A DNA stretch of 64,000 nt from Adineta steineri (lineage: Eukaryota; Rotifera; Eurotatoria; Adinetida; Adinetidae): contig CAJNOI010000159.1 in the NCBI GenBank assembly GCA_905250115.1, positions 90,027 to 154,026 of the forward strand, given 5' to 3'. Within the stretch, counting starts at the first letter, position 1; every line of letters starts with the position of its first letter. The notes under the pieces are model-generated. The model ran no database searches and was not told the DNA's origin. It saw only the letters and a list, made by a program, of their open reading frames with translations. Made by a program: the position numbers and the translations under genes. This document shows, one piece after another, positions 44,972 through 55,960 of the stretch.

Positions 44972-46714
44972 ATGAGTTCATTATCAGTTCATCAATGTAT
45001 AAAATTATTGCATAATAATTTGGAAATCGAACCAGAATTAATGTATTGTGCAATAAAAGAATTAATAAGTGGTTCTACATCCGATGTATTAATATCATCA
45101 TTTCTAACTACCTTTCATCCAGATAAATTAAATTCAAATTTAATTAGAGTTGCAATTGAAGCATTAAGAGAAGAAGCAATTCCAATTCCATTTAATCAGA
45201 ATGTGATGGATATGGTTGGTACAGGTGGAGATGGATTAAATACATTTAATGTGACAACTGCATCTAGTATAATAGTATCAGCTGGTGGTCAAACATTTAT
45301 AAAACATGGAAGTCGTAGTTCCTCATCGAAATGTGGTGCAGCCGATATATTAGAAGCTGCTGGATGTAAATTAAATTTAACTCCTGAACAATCATTAAAA
45401 ATATTAAATCAAACAAATTATTGTTTTATATTTGGTCCTATTTACCATCCTGCTTGGAAATATGTTAGTACAATACGAAAAGAATTAGGAATAAGAACTA
45501 TATCTAATGTCGTAGGACCATTAATAAGTCCATTGAATTGTATTGGCTATCGAATAATTGGAGTTTATAATTATAAATTTGGAAAAATATTTGCTGAAGT
45601 ATTAATTGATTTAGGAGTAAAAAGAGCTGCAATCATTCATGCACATGATGGAATGGATGAAATTAGTTGTTATGAAAAAACACATATCTGGTTTGTTGAT
45701 AATAATCAAATAAATGAATTTGATTTATCTCCTGAGGATTTTGGATTACCTAGACATGATTTATCAAGTATAAGAGGTGGTACACCTAATCAGAATTATG
45801 AAACATTATTAAGAATATTTAATGGAGAAAATTTAGCTCAAACAGATTTTGTATTAATGAACAGTGCTTTTGCATTAGTTGTATGTGAAAAAGCTAAAAA
45901 TTGGAAAGAAGGAATACAATTAGCTAAAGATATTATTCAATCGGGAAAAGCAAAACAATTATTAGAAAAATATTCTAAACTTAGTCAAACAATTAGTGAT
46001 AATACTGTCATTTATCCTTTAATTCCTTCAATCAATGATTCTCATCCACCGTACGTTAAAATATGTGGAATTCGTGATATCGAATCTGCATTATGTGTTG
46101 CTAATAATGGTGGAGATATGTTAGGATTAATATTTGCAGCAAATTCGAAACGTAAAATAACATTGGAACAAGCAAAATTAATAGTAACGGAAGTTCATTC
46201 ATGCCAACATAGGCCATTAATAGTAGGAGTATTTGCTAATCAAACAGTAGAAGAAATAAATGATATAGTGAAACAAGTTGAAATAGATTATATTCAATTA
46301 CATGGCAATGAAGGATTTGATATTGTTACAAAATTAATTAAACCTGTTATTCGATCAATTCCAGTTATTCCAAATGAAACAACTGCAGAACAAATATTAA
46401 ATATATTAAATCAAGAAAAACAAGCTGGATGGAGAATTGCAGCTGTTTTATTAGATACGAAATTACCTCAAAGCAATAATGATGATGGAGGAACAGGACA
46501 AACATTTGATTGGAGTATAGCAGCAACAATTGGTTTAGAATATCCTACTATATTAGCTGGTGGTTTAAATCCTGATAATGTTCAATCTGCTGTTCGTATT
46601 GCAAATCCGTGGGCTGTTGATGTTGCAAGCGGAGTGGAAAAGGATAAAAATTCGGTTGAAAAAGATCACGAGAAGATTCGTCAATTTATTGCTAATGTAA
46701 AATTATCCCATTAA
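44972..46714 (+). CDS. Bifunctional anthranilate phosphoribosyltransferase / phosphoribosylanthranilate isomerase (TrpD-TrpF fusion)
   Basis: Intronless frame of 580 residues. Residues 1-340 are TrpD: VGTGGDGLNTFNVTTA (82-97, PRPP/Mg loop), KHGSRSSSSKCGAADILEAA (111-130), NVVGPLISP (179-187) and HDGMDE (225-230). Residues 361-580 are TrpF: VKICGIRD with catalytic Cys365, GLIFAANSKR, VGVFAN, IQLHG, LLDTKLP with catalytic Asp495, GGTGQTFDW, ILAGGLNPDNV and VDVASGVE. It would carry out steps 2 and 3 after chorismate-derived anthranilate in tryptophan synthesis. Animals normally lack this pathway, so acquisition by horizontal transfer is the best explanation. The base composition matches neighbouring genes, suggesting an old transfer. 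Every key residue is present, so the enzyme looks functional. No other trp gene is in the window. Confidence 0.95.
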   Translation: MSSLSVHQCIKLLHNNLEIEPELMYCAIKELISGSTSDVLISSFLTTFHPDKLNSNLIRVAIEALREEAIPIPFNQNVMDMVGTGGDGLNTFNVTTASSIIVSAGGQTFIKHGSRSSSSKCGAADILEAAGCKLNLTPEQSLKILNQTNYCFIFGPIYHPAWKYVSTIRKELGIRTISNVVGPLISPLNCIGYRIIGVYNYKFGKIFAEVLIDLGVKRAAIIHAHDGMDEISCYEKTHIWFVDNNQINEFDLSPEDFGLPRHDLSSIRGGTPNQNYETLLRIFNGENLAQTDFVLMNSAFALVVCEKAKNWKEGIQLAKDIIQSGKAKQLLEKYSKLSQTISDNTVIYPLIPSINDSHPPYVKICGIRDIESALCVANNGGDMLGLIFAANSKRKITLEQAKLIVTEVHSCQHRPLIVGVFANQTVEEINDIVKQVEIDYIQLHGNEGFDIVTKLIKPVIRSIPVIPNETTAEQILNILNQEKQAGWRIAAVLLDTKLPQSNNDDGGTGQTFDWSIAATIGLEYPTILAGGLNPDNVQSAVRIANPWAVDVASGVEKDKNSVEKDHEKIRQFIANVKLSH

Positions 46715-46940
46715 TCTTATTTCATAATAACATCGAAGTTATAGATTTAATTGTTTTTAAATAAAATAAAAGATTTTAAGATTTCACTTATATGTACGAT
46801 TCTCTATTCTTTATACCAGAGAAAAATGAATTCAATACGTAAATGTAAGTTTATTTATTTTAAATTCTATTGATATATATAGGTTAACAACAAATAGCTA
46901 GTTTAAATAATTATAAAGTTATAGTTTCTTCTTTTCTATC

Positions 46941-48091
46941 TTAACGTCGAGAAGCAGCAGTAATTGTTTGAATACCAACAATAGCGCGTCGTCGATTGTT
47001 CATAACACCAGGCCATCGACGGCAATCAATTACATTTTTCAATTTCTCTTTCACATTTGGTATTGTTGAGAGACATGCAAATGGCAAGAAAATACATGAA
47101 CCATATCCCAAATAATCTAAAATTAGTTCTTGGATATTTGCTGGTATTGGTTGAAGACCAGATGTTAATCGAAATAACGGATCAATTACGTCAGGCACGT
47201 TAAACACAATGCAAACAAAAGAGACGCTCACTAGTTGTAGAACCATTTTACGATTTTTACGCCATTCTTCTGCTTGCTGATGCATACGTCGCTTGTGTAC
47301 AATAACACGCAAAATAAGAAGTATGCTAATGAATGCTTCTAGGAACAAAGGAAAGATTTCATGAGCAAGATATTCGTACAGATGAAGCCAATTAGGAATG
47401 AAATCAGGATAACACACCCATCCACACCAAGCACTTTCATAATCAAAATCATTTTGACATGGATAGAAGAAAATAAAAATTATATAATATGTAGTGGAAT
47501 ATATTAGAATAAGTGCCAATGGTTGATAGTGGAAAAGCAGTTGTCCACGCTTCGTACGCACCAAGTGTGCATGGAAAACAAGCATATGACCTGCCAAAAA
47601 AAAAGAAAAATAGTGTTTATCTTTTAATTATTGAATGTGCTATCTCAAATACTCGATCATCTAGTGACTAGAAACATCTCTGATTCTCTTCGTTTAATAA
47701 CGTCAAGCTGATGCAAATAGTGAAATAACTTACGTTCCAGCGAAGCCCAAAGCATTACAAGAAAGCTGGTATAATATGCCCAATAGTTCATAAAATTCCA
47801 AAAATAACATGTTGCTGGTATTGCTGGTTGTACAAAACCTCGATGTAACCAAGTAAGAACCAGAGACACATCAAAAATTAATTGAAGAAAATTGAATAGA
47901 AGCAGAACAAGTATGACATGATTGTGAAGAGATTTTCTCTGAACTTTATTTGTAAGAATGTGAAAGAAAACGAATAGATATACAGGTAAAGATAATACTT
48001 GTCCAATTTGTAGAATACTGTACTTGATGCGACTAAATTCTGGTGAATCTAAAGAACCTGAATCGTCCGAAGTGTTACTGTTTTCTGACAT
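46941..48091 (-). CDS. Rhodopsin-type seven-transmembrane GPCR (orphan)
   Basis: Two exons (48091-47734 and 47590-46941) joined by a 143-nt intron give about 335 residues. Hydrophobic segments are visible near VLSLPVYLFVFFHIL, VILVLLLFNFLQLIFDV, FMNYWAYYTSFLVML, LALILIYSTTYYIIFIFFY, IFPLFLEAFISILLILRVIV, LVSVSFVCIVFNVPDVI and LGYGSCIFLPFACLS. Across the splice site the sequence WASLER-HMLVFH lies at the end of TM3, the position of the DRY/ERH motif. The third loop is basic (KRRMHQQAEEWRKNRK). The ligand is not predictable; it resembles expanded orphan receptors in rotifers. An N-terminal Ser/Asp-rich tail precedes TM1. Confidence 0.8.
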
Positions 48092-48636
48092 GCTAATTTA
48101 CAAATGTTTTTATCAGAAATACAACAGTCTTTCTACTTCGTTAAGAGCAATTTCTTTTTTTATGCTTCATGTCATAGATTAAGAATACAACAGGTATTAA
48201 ATGGTTTTGTATTTTCTATTTCCGCTTGTCGTACTCAACAATCTTCATTTTTTTAATCATCTTTTGTTATCAATTATGTTAATTATTTTTTTGGAGCAAT
48301 CCGTATTAAGTCCTCGACGGATGTTTTTTTTCTCATTATTTTATTTTTGTAATCGTTATCTGTTGTCATTCTCTAAGATTTGTCTCTTTCTTTTTTTTTT
48401 GTTCTTGTATGTGTTTTTTCCAGGATGATTATACCGTACTTATTATTGATCAAATTCAATCATTGTAACGATTGTCAAAAACTTAAGAACTTCCGCTCGC
48501 ACTCACTCTGAATAGAAGAAAAGATTTCAAAAGTTTTAATATGAAATTTTTTTAATGTGATTCGTACAGAGTTCAATGTACGATATTAATTTATTCATAA
48601 ATCTTTCATAAGGAAATTACAATAATATAATGAAGA
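48092..48636. other. Intergenic region
   Basis: T-rich sequence with no supported gene or repeat. Confidence 0.45.
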
Positions 48637-49896
48637 TCAATAGAATCTAGAATGACGTGTGTAATAACGCGGAATGGGTGGAGCTATAAGTATGGGAGGT
48701 GGACGATATCTAGTGACAGGACGCACGATGCGATGGCGACGCCGACGAAGAGGAACTGGTTGCGAAGGATATTTTGGTACCACTACTCTTCGTTTCACTC
48801 GTATACTGTCTTCATCGCGTGATATAAAATAACCGACTATTGCTTGTTCTAATTCTTCGATTCGAGCACCTCTTGATTGTAGATCAAAGAGACGCTTGTC
48901 TCTCAAATACAGCACACCTGTTCGCTTGTTTCGTTCAAGATCTTTTCTTGGCGAAAACTGATACTGTGATAAAATTGACCTAAAGAAAATTGAGTATTCA
49001 TATCAGAATAAAACTAGTTCTCTCTCTCACAATCGACTAGTGTAATTACGATTAGCTCGACTACCATGCCAACGATGATACAGATTCACATCGACATAAC
49101 CTACAAGAGTACCATTACCAGCTGCTCTAGCAACCCCATCACCCCAGTTCGATACTTGCATCCGATAGTCCCTGTGTAATCCACGAGGAAATGTTTCTTC
49201 AACACGACCTAAAAGAGCATACGCGAAATGAAGATCACCTGAACCAACGATACAAAAATCAATAAGACCACCGATGGCATTAAAAGTATTTCGATGCATT
49301 GCCCAGGCATAACCTTGGTGAGCATACCAGTGAGAACGATGCGGATATATCGGCTTATTATGACGAATAGAATATCCAAAAGAATGATCTCGTCTTAGAA
49401 TTTCTTTTCTACCGCTGGGTCCCGTAAAATAACCAATTTTGAACATTTGTACAATGGGATATCGATCAAGAGCCTTCATTGTCAAGTGAGGCCAATTGAG
49501 ATGCTATAGAAAGAAATATATACTTCTCAAATTAGAAAAAAAAAAGTTGGTCACCTCAAATTCAACATCAGCGTCGATCCACGCAATTCGATCAATGATC
49601 GGTGGTAACTGTTGAACGGCAATATTGATTAAGTTCTCTTTCATCCACATAATGGATGGAGCTATAACTTGAATATGTCGTGGATTGCCAGGTCGTGTCA
49701 CTTCAAACCGTTGTGGTGCCAAACCAAATCGTGTTGCTGACTCGAAGACACATTCTACAGTGAATAAATTGACACCAGAACGTGCCATGTGATCACGAAA
49801 TTTGTCATATCGCTCATATCGACTGCGATATCGAACAGGATTGAATATAACAGATACGATACCCAAACGGGATAAATCATATTTGGGGGTATACAT
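48637..49896 (-). CDS. GT-A-type glycosyltransferase-like protein
   Basis: Three exons (49896-49555, 49503-49031, 48979-48637) give about 385 residues. Around residue 85-115 the pattern WMKENLINIAVQQLP and IAWIDADVEFE contains a DxD-type metal/nucleotide-sugar site. Further conserved-looking parts are HLNWPHLTMKAL, YPIVQMFKIGYF, HQGYAWAMHRNTFNAIGGL with DFCIVGSGDLHFAYAL, and YHRWHGSRANR. This arrangement matches a class of bacterial and giant-virus hypothetical glycosyltransferases as I recall them; horizontal origin is possible but unproven. The C-terminus is Arg/Pro-rich (PVPLRRRRHRIVRPVTRYRP) and probably disordered. No membrane anchor is seen; a further upstream exon is possible because an acceptor-like CTCAG lies just above the ATG. 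Confidence 0.7.
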
Positions 49897-51495
49897 TCGA
49901 ACGATATGATGACTGAGAATATATTGATAGTGTTTTGACTGTTCTTTACTATTTTTTCAACGATAAGAAATCAATTTCATCTTTCGTACGGCTGCTAATA
50001 ATGAAGTTCTGCATGACTGACGCGTTTATTTGTACAGAACAAAAAAAAAAATGAAAAAGAAACACATAGATTTATGTCCTTATTTACGTATACTATCAAG
50101 CAAATTTTGGCAATAACGAGAATCAATTCATTAAACACATTCTTCTCATAGAATCATCAAATATAAATAAATATTATATTTTTCTATTGCATTATTTATC
50201 GTTTTATGTTATTACTAATTTAATTATAAATAATCAAAAAAATTATGAAACTCATTATTGATATTTTATTTCTTATCTTTTATACAAACCAGTTTCTGAA
50301 GATATTATTTTTATTCTTTGTTTTTGAAGAATGACAATATATCAGATAATAAATGAGAAAATATTTTCATCAATTAGAAACTATATGAAGATAAATTCTA
50401 CTCGTAGAGAAGTATAATTCGAGAAGTTATTTTTTAAATCAGTATTGCGCGTGCAAAAATAAAGAAAAACTCAATCTTTCGCTTTAGAATGAACTATAAC
50501 ATACTTTCAGTACTATCTGATAAATCTTGAAAGACATTTGTGACTTCGAAAAAAGAAACTATAATACTTTGACAAATTACTGCAAAATAAAAACATTCGG
50601 CTAGATAAAAATTAACAGATTTCTCTTACGAAGAATCTGAATCATATTCAAACAATGACATCTAGTCATTTATTCATGTCTTTTACCAGATGTAGACGTT
50701 CTTGATATCGTATTTCCTAGTCAATCGATCAAACCTTGAACATTCTTGAATTGATAACAAAAACCATCATAAAGATATCATCTAATGTATTAATGAAAAG
50801 AAAATAGTCATAGCTTTGATTCTATAAACGTTACCATTTAAAATGATATAAACTTAAAATAAATTCTGTAGGAAATCTTTCTTAACCATTAATTGATGAT
50901 TTCATATAAAATTATTCAACATACTGAAGGAAGGGTGTGAGTGTGGATATGAGTGTGGCTGTTCTCCTAATGCACACCCACACCTATCCATCACCCTCGG
51001 CCATACCCACATACTCAACTTCACTGTAAAAGAAATTTACGTGTTTTAAAGTATATCCTAATCAAATATAACAGAATGGTATGCATACTTCTCATTCCAA
51101 CTTTTCCCTTCACAGAAACTTTTTATAATAAGCCTGACTCAAAGCGTTTTCAAAATTAGTAAAATAAAAAAAAAGTAAGTGACAAAGTATATACATTCCA
51201 CAGAGTAGTGTTATTAGACAGTCAACCCCAACATTCTAAATGTATAATCGAAAAGTTGTATACAAAGAATACTTTGTAATTAGCTTTACTGAAAAGATTT
51301 CGAGAAATAGATTTTAGAAATCGATAGAAAATTTATTCAGCTAAGTTATTTCTAAAGAAAATTTTTCAAATAATGAAAAATAAAAAAAAATTATAATCAT
51401 TATATTGAAGCTGACTATATTCTCTATACATTTGCCCCGACTTACTCTATGTAAACCGTTTTTTTTTGACATATTTTTATTTAAACAATAATTTA
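49897..51495. other. AT-rich intergenic region
   Basis: 1.6 kb with no supported gene. One extended hairpin occurs at 50932-51010. Confidence 0.5.
50932..51010. repeat. Telomere-like hairpin
   Basis: G-arm GGGTGTGAGTGTGGATATG then GAGTGTGGC, loop TGTTCTCCTAATG, C-arm CACACCCACACCTATCC followed by CACCCTCGGCCATACCCAC. Confidence 0.7.
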
Positions 51496-53457
51496 TTATT
51501 TAAGAGAATACATCTTTGTATTAGGAAAATAGTTTTTGACATGATCAGGAATTGAAGATATGCCATTTATAGATAAACAACGTAATTTTGTACAATTGAT
51601 TTGTGTTGCTTCTCTTTGAAAATGATGAGTCACTCTTTCCAGCGAACGATACGTAACATAAAGAAAAAGATTATTTGACAAACACATTTTTGTATGATCC
51701 AGAAATAGTTCAATATAATCATCATGAACTTTATTAAGGATAAGTGTAGTAAGATGAAGATATTCAATAATTGATAAATATTGATTATCATAGTTTGATT
51801 GTATACATTGTTTATTAATTTGTGCTTTTTCATTAATTATAGTTAATTTCTTCATCAATGGAAATGATTTTTGAATTCGAATAAAGAATTCATGTGCAAA
51901 AGGATATTCATCGTATAACGATACTTCACGTACATATTTAAATAAACCACCTGGAAATTTATTTGATATATTATTATAAAATTCCAATGTATATGGATAT
52001 GAATAAATAAGACATTGATTATATTGTTTTTCTGGAAAATAATCAATGCAAGAAATTATTTGATTATTATATAAATATTTAATTATATTATCATTATTTT
52101 CATTTAATGGTGAACTATTTTGAATAGGAAGAGTATTATGTGAAAAAATGTTTAATATAAATTTGTTTAATTGTGACATATAATTAATAATATTCATTTT
52201 TAATTCATTCATATCAATTAATCCTTTTTCACGATATACTCGAAGCAACAAATCAAGTTTTTCTAAATTTAACATTCTATGTAAAAGTGGTATAATCAGT
52301 TTATCATAATCATCTACATCGATATCACAATGTAAAGAAAAACATCGTAAATTTGGTAATTTATCCTACAAATAGAAATAATAGAGACATAAAATATTAA
52401 CAAAAATAATCTACTTTATCATGAATTGTTAAATTAGTAGTAGTGATATGATATATACCAATATCAAGTGTATGAAGTTGAGGAAAATGTCCATCAAGTA
52501 AGTAGAGACAATCGTTGAAATTTCGTGTAGATACATATAGTTCTAATAGAGTTGAAGAAATAATAGTCGGAGGTGATAGCGAAAAAGATAATCGTCGAAA
52601 TGAAACAGAAGATTGATCAAAATTCAAAGACTTTAGATTAGTAAACTTAGTCAAGATTTGTGTAAATATAAGTGTATGCGTATCTTTTGTTGCTGTTTGA
52701 TTAACGGTGCCATCGAAATTGATAAGAAGCGATGAAATTTGATTTTTAAATTTAGCAATTAAACAAAATTCATCTAAATTAAACAAAATATTTATTAAAT
52801 TCAACTATTTTATTATCTTTTTTTTTCTTGAAAATACTTCAATCTATATGTATCACACAGATCGTGATAGACAAAAGTAAATAATTATTAGATTTGTGAA
52901 ACATGATTGAAAAAGAATGATGAACTATATTGAAATAACAATTTGGTATACTATTCTCCTCTCAATACAGATCATTACATATTTAAAGTCAGACAAATTT
53001 TATCGAGAGCTTTTAAGTCTATAAATTATATATGTTTTGAACATTAAATATTGAAAATAATCGAATATATCTTACCAGTAAAGATAGATATAGCTTTGTC
53101 TATATCAATATTATATAGACCAAGTCGATTTAAATTCGAATAATTCGTAGCAAGAAGTATACGTTCTATGGAAGTTAATTCAAGATCAAGCCAATTGATT
53201 TTATGATGAATCGAAGGTAAAATTTGTAAACAACATTGATCAAGTATTGAATCAGGCAGGGCATAATGAACAGAATTATTCGATGAATATTTCATTAATG
53301 ATAAATAACTTGTAAAAATTGGATCATGTACAATTCGATTAAACCGTTTATTAATACCTATTAAAGAGTTGAGTACTTCAACATTATCCAACTTTTTCAA
53401 AATATTTAAAAGAATCTCATCAGGTAAATCATTCAGTTCAACAAATAAATGCTTCAT
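51496..53457 (-). CDS. F-box / leucine-rich-repeat-like protein
   Basis: Three exons (53457-53076, 52773-52415, 52365-51496) give about 536 residues. Residues about 8-52 form an F-box: LNDLPDEILLNILKKLDN, then LIGINKRFNRIVHDPIF. The rest has irregular leucine-rich spacing (INWLDLELTSIERIL, NLNRLGLYNIDIDKA, LKSLNFDQSS, PQLHTLDIGIYH, LPNLRCFSLHCDIDVDDYDK), as in LRR-type substrate-binding parts of SCF ubiquitin ligases. Such F-box proteins form large lineage-specific families. The substrate is unknown. Confidence 0.8.
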
Positions 53458-55960
53458 CTCTTTCGCAATCGTTCTTTTTTTCTTAATTTATATATATATA
53501 TGTTCTATTTATATATTTGACCGATGCCGTCAACAAAAGCAACGATGCTATTTTTATTTGATAATGTAAATAGACGACAAAGTAATCAATGAAAAAAATT
53601 GCATTCTTTCTTCTTTTTTTATTTTTTTATCAAAATGAACATAAATTCAAGAACAGAATTGTTTCTTGATGATTGTACATGATGTAATCAAGTATATTGT
53701 TCTTCTCTGCCATATTGAGCACGATCAATAGATTGAAAAAAAATCAATCAATTCTTCTATCCAGGTTGAACAATCCGGCACGGAAACGGCCGGTTTCGTG
53801 GTACTCCGGAGATTTTATGGAAGTAGTATTCACGTTGAACAGATTCGGTAACCGATTCCAGGGTCGAATTCTTGGAATTTTCCGGCAGGGTTCCTGTCAA
53901 AAACGGTGAGTTTCTTAAGGGTTTTCACCAAAAATTCACTCGTGATTGATTTATTAATCTTAGTAAAATCAAGAATCTCGAACTAAAATATATATTAAAT
54001 TTTTTATTTTGTATTAAATAAATCTTACTCCATTATTTGAGTTAATGATGAAGTGGTTTTTTATTAGAAAGTATCCAAAAAAAATGTTCATCTGGTCATA
54101 ACATGAAGAAATTTTATCTTTGTATAACCACAAAAGCAAACGAAGAAATGGATACTGTTCCATATGAGTACACCAATTAATAATATTGAATAAATCTAAA
54201 AAACGCACAAATAGTCTTAATGTTGAAATTCAGAAAAAAGCTTGTTATAAATTGATTATGTAAGTTTTTTTAATCTTGTGTATGAAATATCTACTTCAAG
54301 ATATAAGATATTACATTTTCACCAGACGTTATCATTAGCACGAATATGTAATGATTTGATTCTTTCTTAAAAAGTACCTTAAATATGAAAAACGAGTTAA
54401 CCAAATCCAGTCAGAATTCTATTGGTCTATATGACTCGTTATTTTATATGATCGGAAGGCAAAGAAAATAAGATTTAAAAATGAAAATTTTCTAATGAAT
54501 ATTTCGGTCAATTTATTTTATAAATCTAAGTATGAACAAAATCTTTAGTTTCATATACAATTGATGCTATTGCATTTTAAAGATGTCGTTATCCAGGTCA
54601 AACAAGCGCGATCGTAAACGATCGTAATACGGCCACAGGTAATACGGCAAAAAAACGGTGAAATACGGTCGTATATTTTCCGGATACGATCGTATTCAAT
54701 CGTTTACGAAGTTCGTAATAATCGACCTGGGTAGTGAGATCTCTAAATTTAATACGCAAGCATATTTTGAATACATAAAAGAATAATACTGATATATTCA
54801 TTGAAGAATTTTCTCTTTTTTCTCAATTAAAGTGCTATGAATATTAATAGAAATTTGAAGTTTACAGTTGTCAATGAAGAAAATACTCAAATGATGACTA
54901 GTAACTTTATATTTATCATTCATTATTCAGTTAGATCTAGTAGATACATTGATGATATTAATAGAAAAAATCAATTTGTGCTAAAAATAATAATTTATTA
55001 TATGAATATATCATTTCATTTTACAATTGGAAGAAAATATTTTTCTGACTAATTTTAATAGTGATACAAGAAAATTTAAATGTTTACTTGTTTATTTATA
55101 TTATCAGAGAGATTTTTAAATATCATTAGATAAACAGGAATATTTTCAATATTTATGATCACGTTCAAGAATATAATCACGACGTATTACAAGAAAAAGT
55201 TGATATCCTAAATTAATACCCAGAGATATATCTACAATACAAAAAAAAAGTTTCTTTTTTTTAAGTTTACTATTTGATTTATGTTTTACTCAAAAATAGA
55301 TTATGATAATTCTCTAATAATTCAATTTGATATAAAAATAAATTAAATTAGTATGTTTTAGAAATGTATTGATTAATATTTTCTTTCTTTTTCTTGATGA
55401 TGATTGTTTTAATCGATAAGTTCTTGTCTTCATTAGAAAATTTAACTAAGAAACTTTATTGATCGAAAAAATCATTCGTATTTTAGGCCTCGATAAAGTC
55501 ATATTACAAATTTCGATAACGACTTCGCTAAACAAAAAAATAAAACATGCACCATGTGTGATCAATACCTCATATATTTTCGCTCTCTCTCTCTCTTCTA
55601 CTCATATATTTTATTCAAGTTGTCAGAAACATCTAGAGAGCTAATCTATCTACAATTTTATTCAAATTATTTTTAAATTATATATTTAAATTTTTTACAG
55701 AAACATGTTAAAAGAGAACAGATCATGGTCTACCGTTTTTTTTATTACTATTTTTAATAACATCTCTATATAATACATAAGATACTTTAGAATTTCATTG
55801 TTTATATCTTTATAATCCTGAATAAAGTGAAAACCAACCGGTATATACTTGACAATTTTGTCTAAAGAGAGAAATTCTTTTATTGAAATTATTGAAAAAA
55901 TTTGATCTTCGTTACAAATACACTTCCAACTGCAGAAGTTTTCACAATGAAAAAGGGTTC
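53458..55960. other. Intergenic region with palindromic elements
   Basis: 2.5 kb without a supported gene. It contains a GC-richer stretch starting TATCCAGGTTGAACAATCCGG (53757-53910), a TIR-bounded element (54590-54733), and otherwise AT-rich sequence. Confidence 0.5.
54590..54733. mobile_element. 144-bp foldback element with TATCCAGGTC ends
   Basis: The ends TATCCAGGTC and GACCTGGGTA are inverted repeats with one mismatch. The interior has GATCGTAAACGATCGTAATA on the left and ATACGATCGTATTCAATCG then TTTACGA on the right, so most of the element can fold on itself. The GC content and CG density are clearly higher than the flanks. No coding potential. A similar TATCCAGGT end occurs at 53757. 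Confidence 0.65.

Noticed and set aside
44972-46714. Bacterial contamination as source of the TrpD-TrpF gene
   Set aside because: Its AT-rich codon use matches neighbours, and no assembly gap separates it from intron-containing genes on either side. Read-level proof is still lacking.
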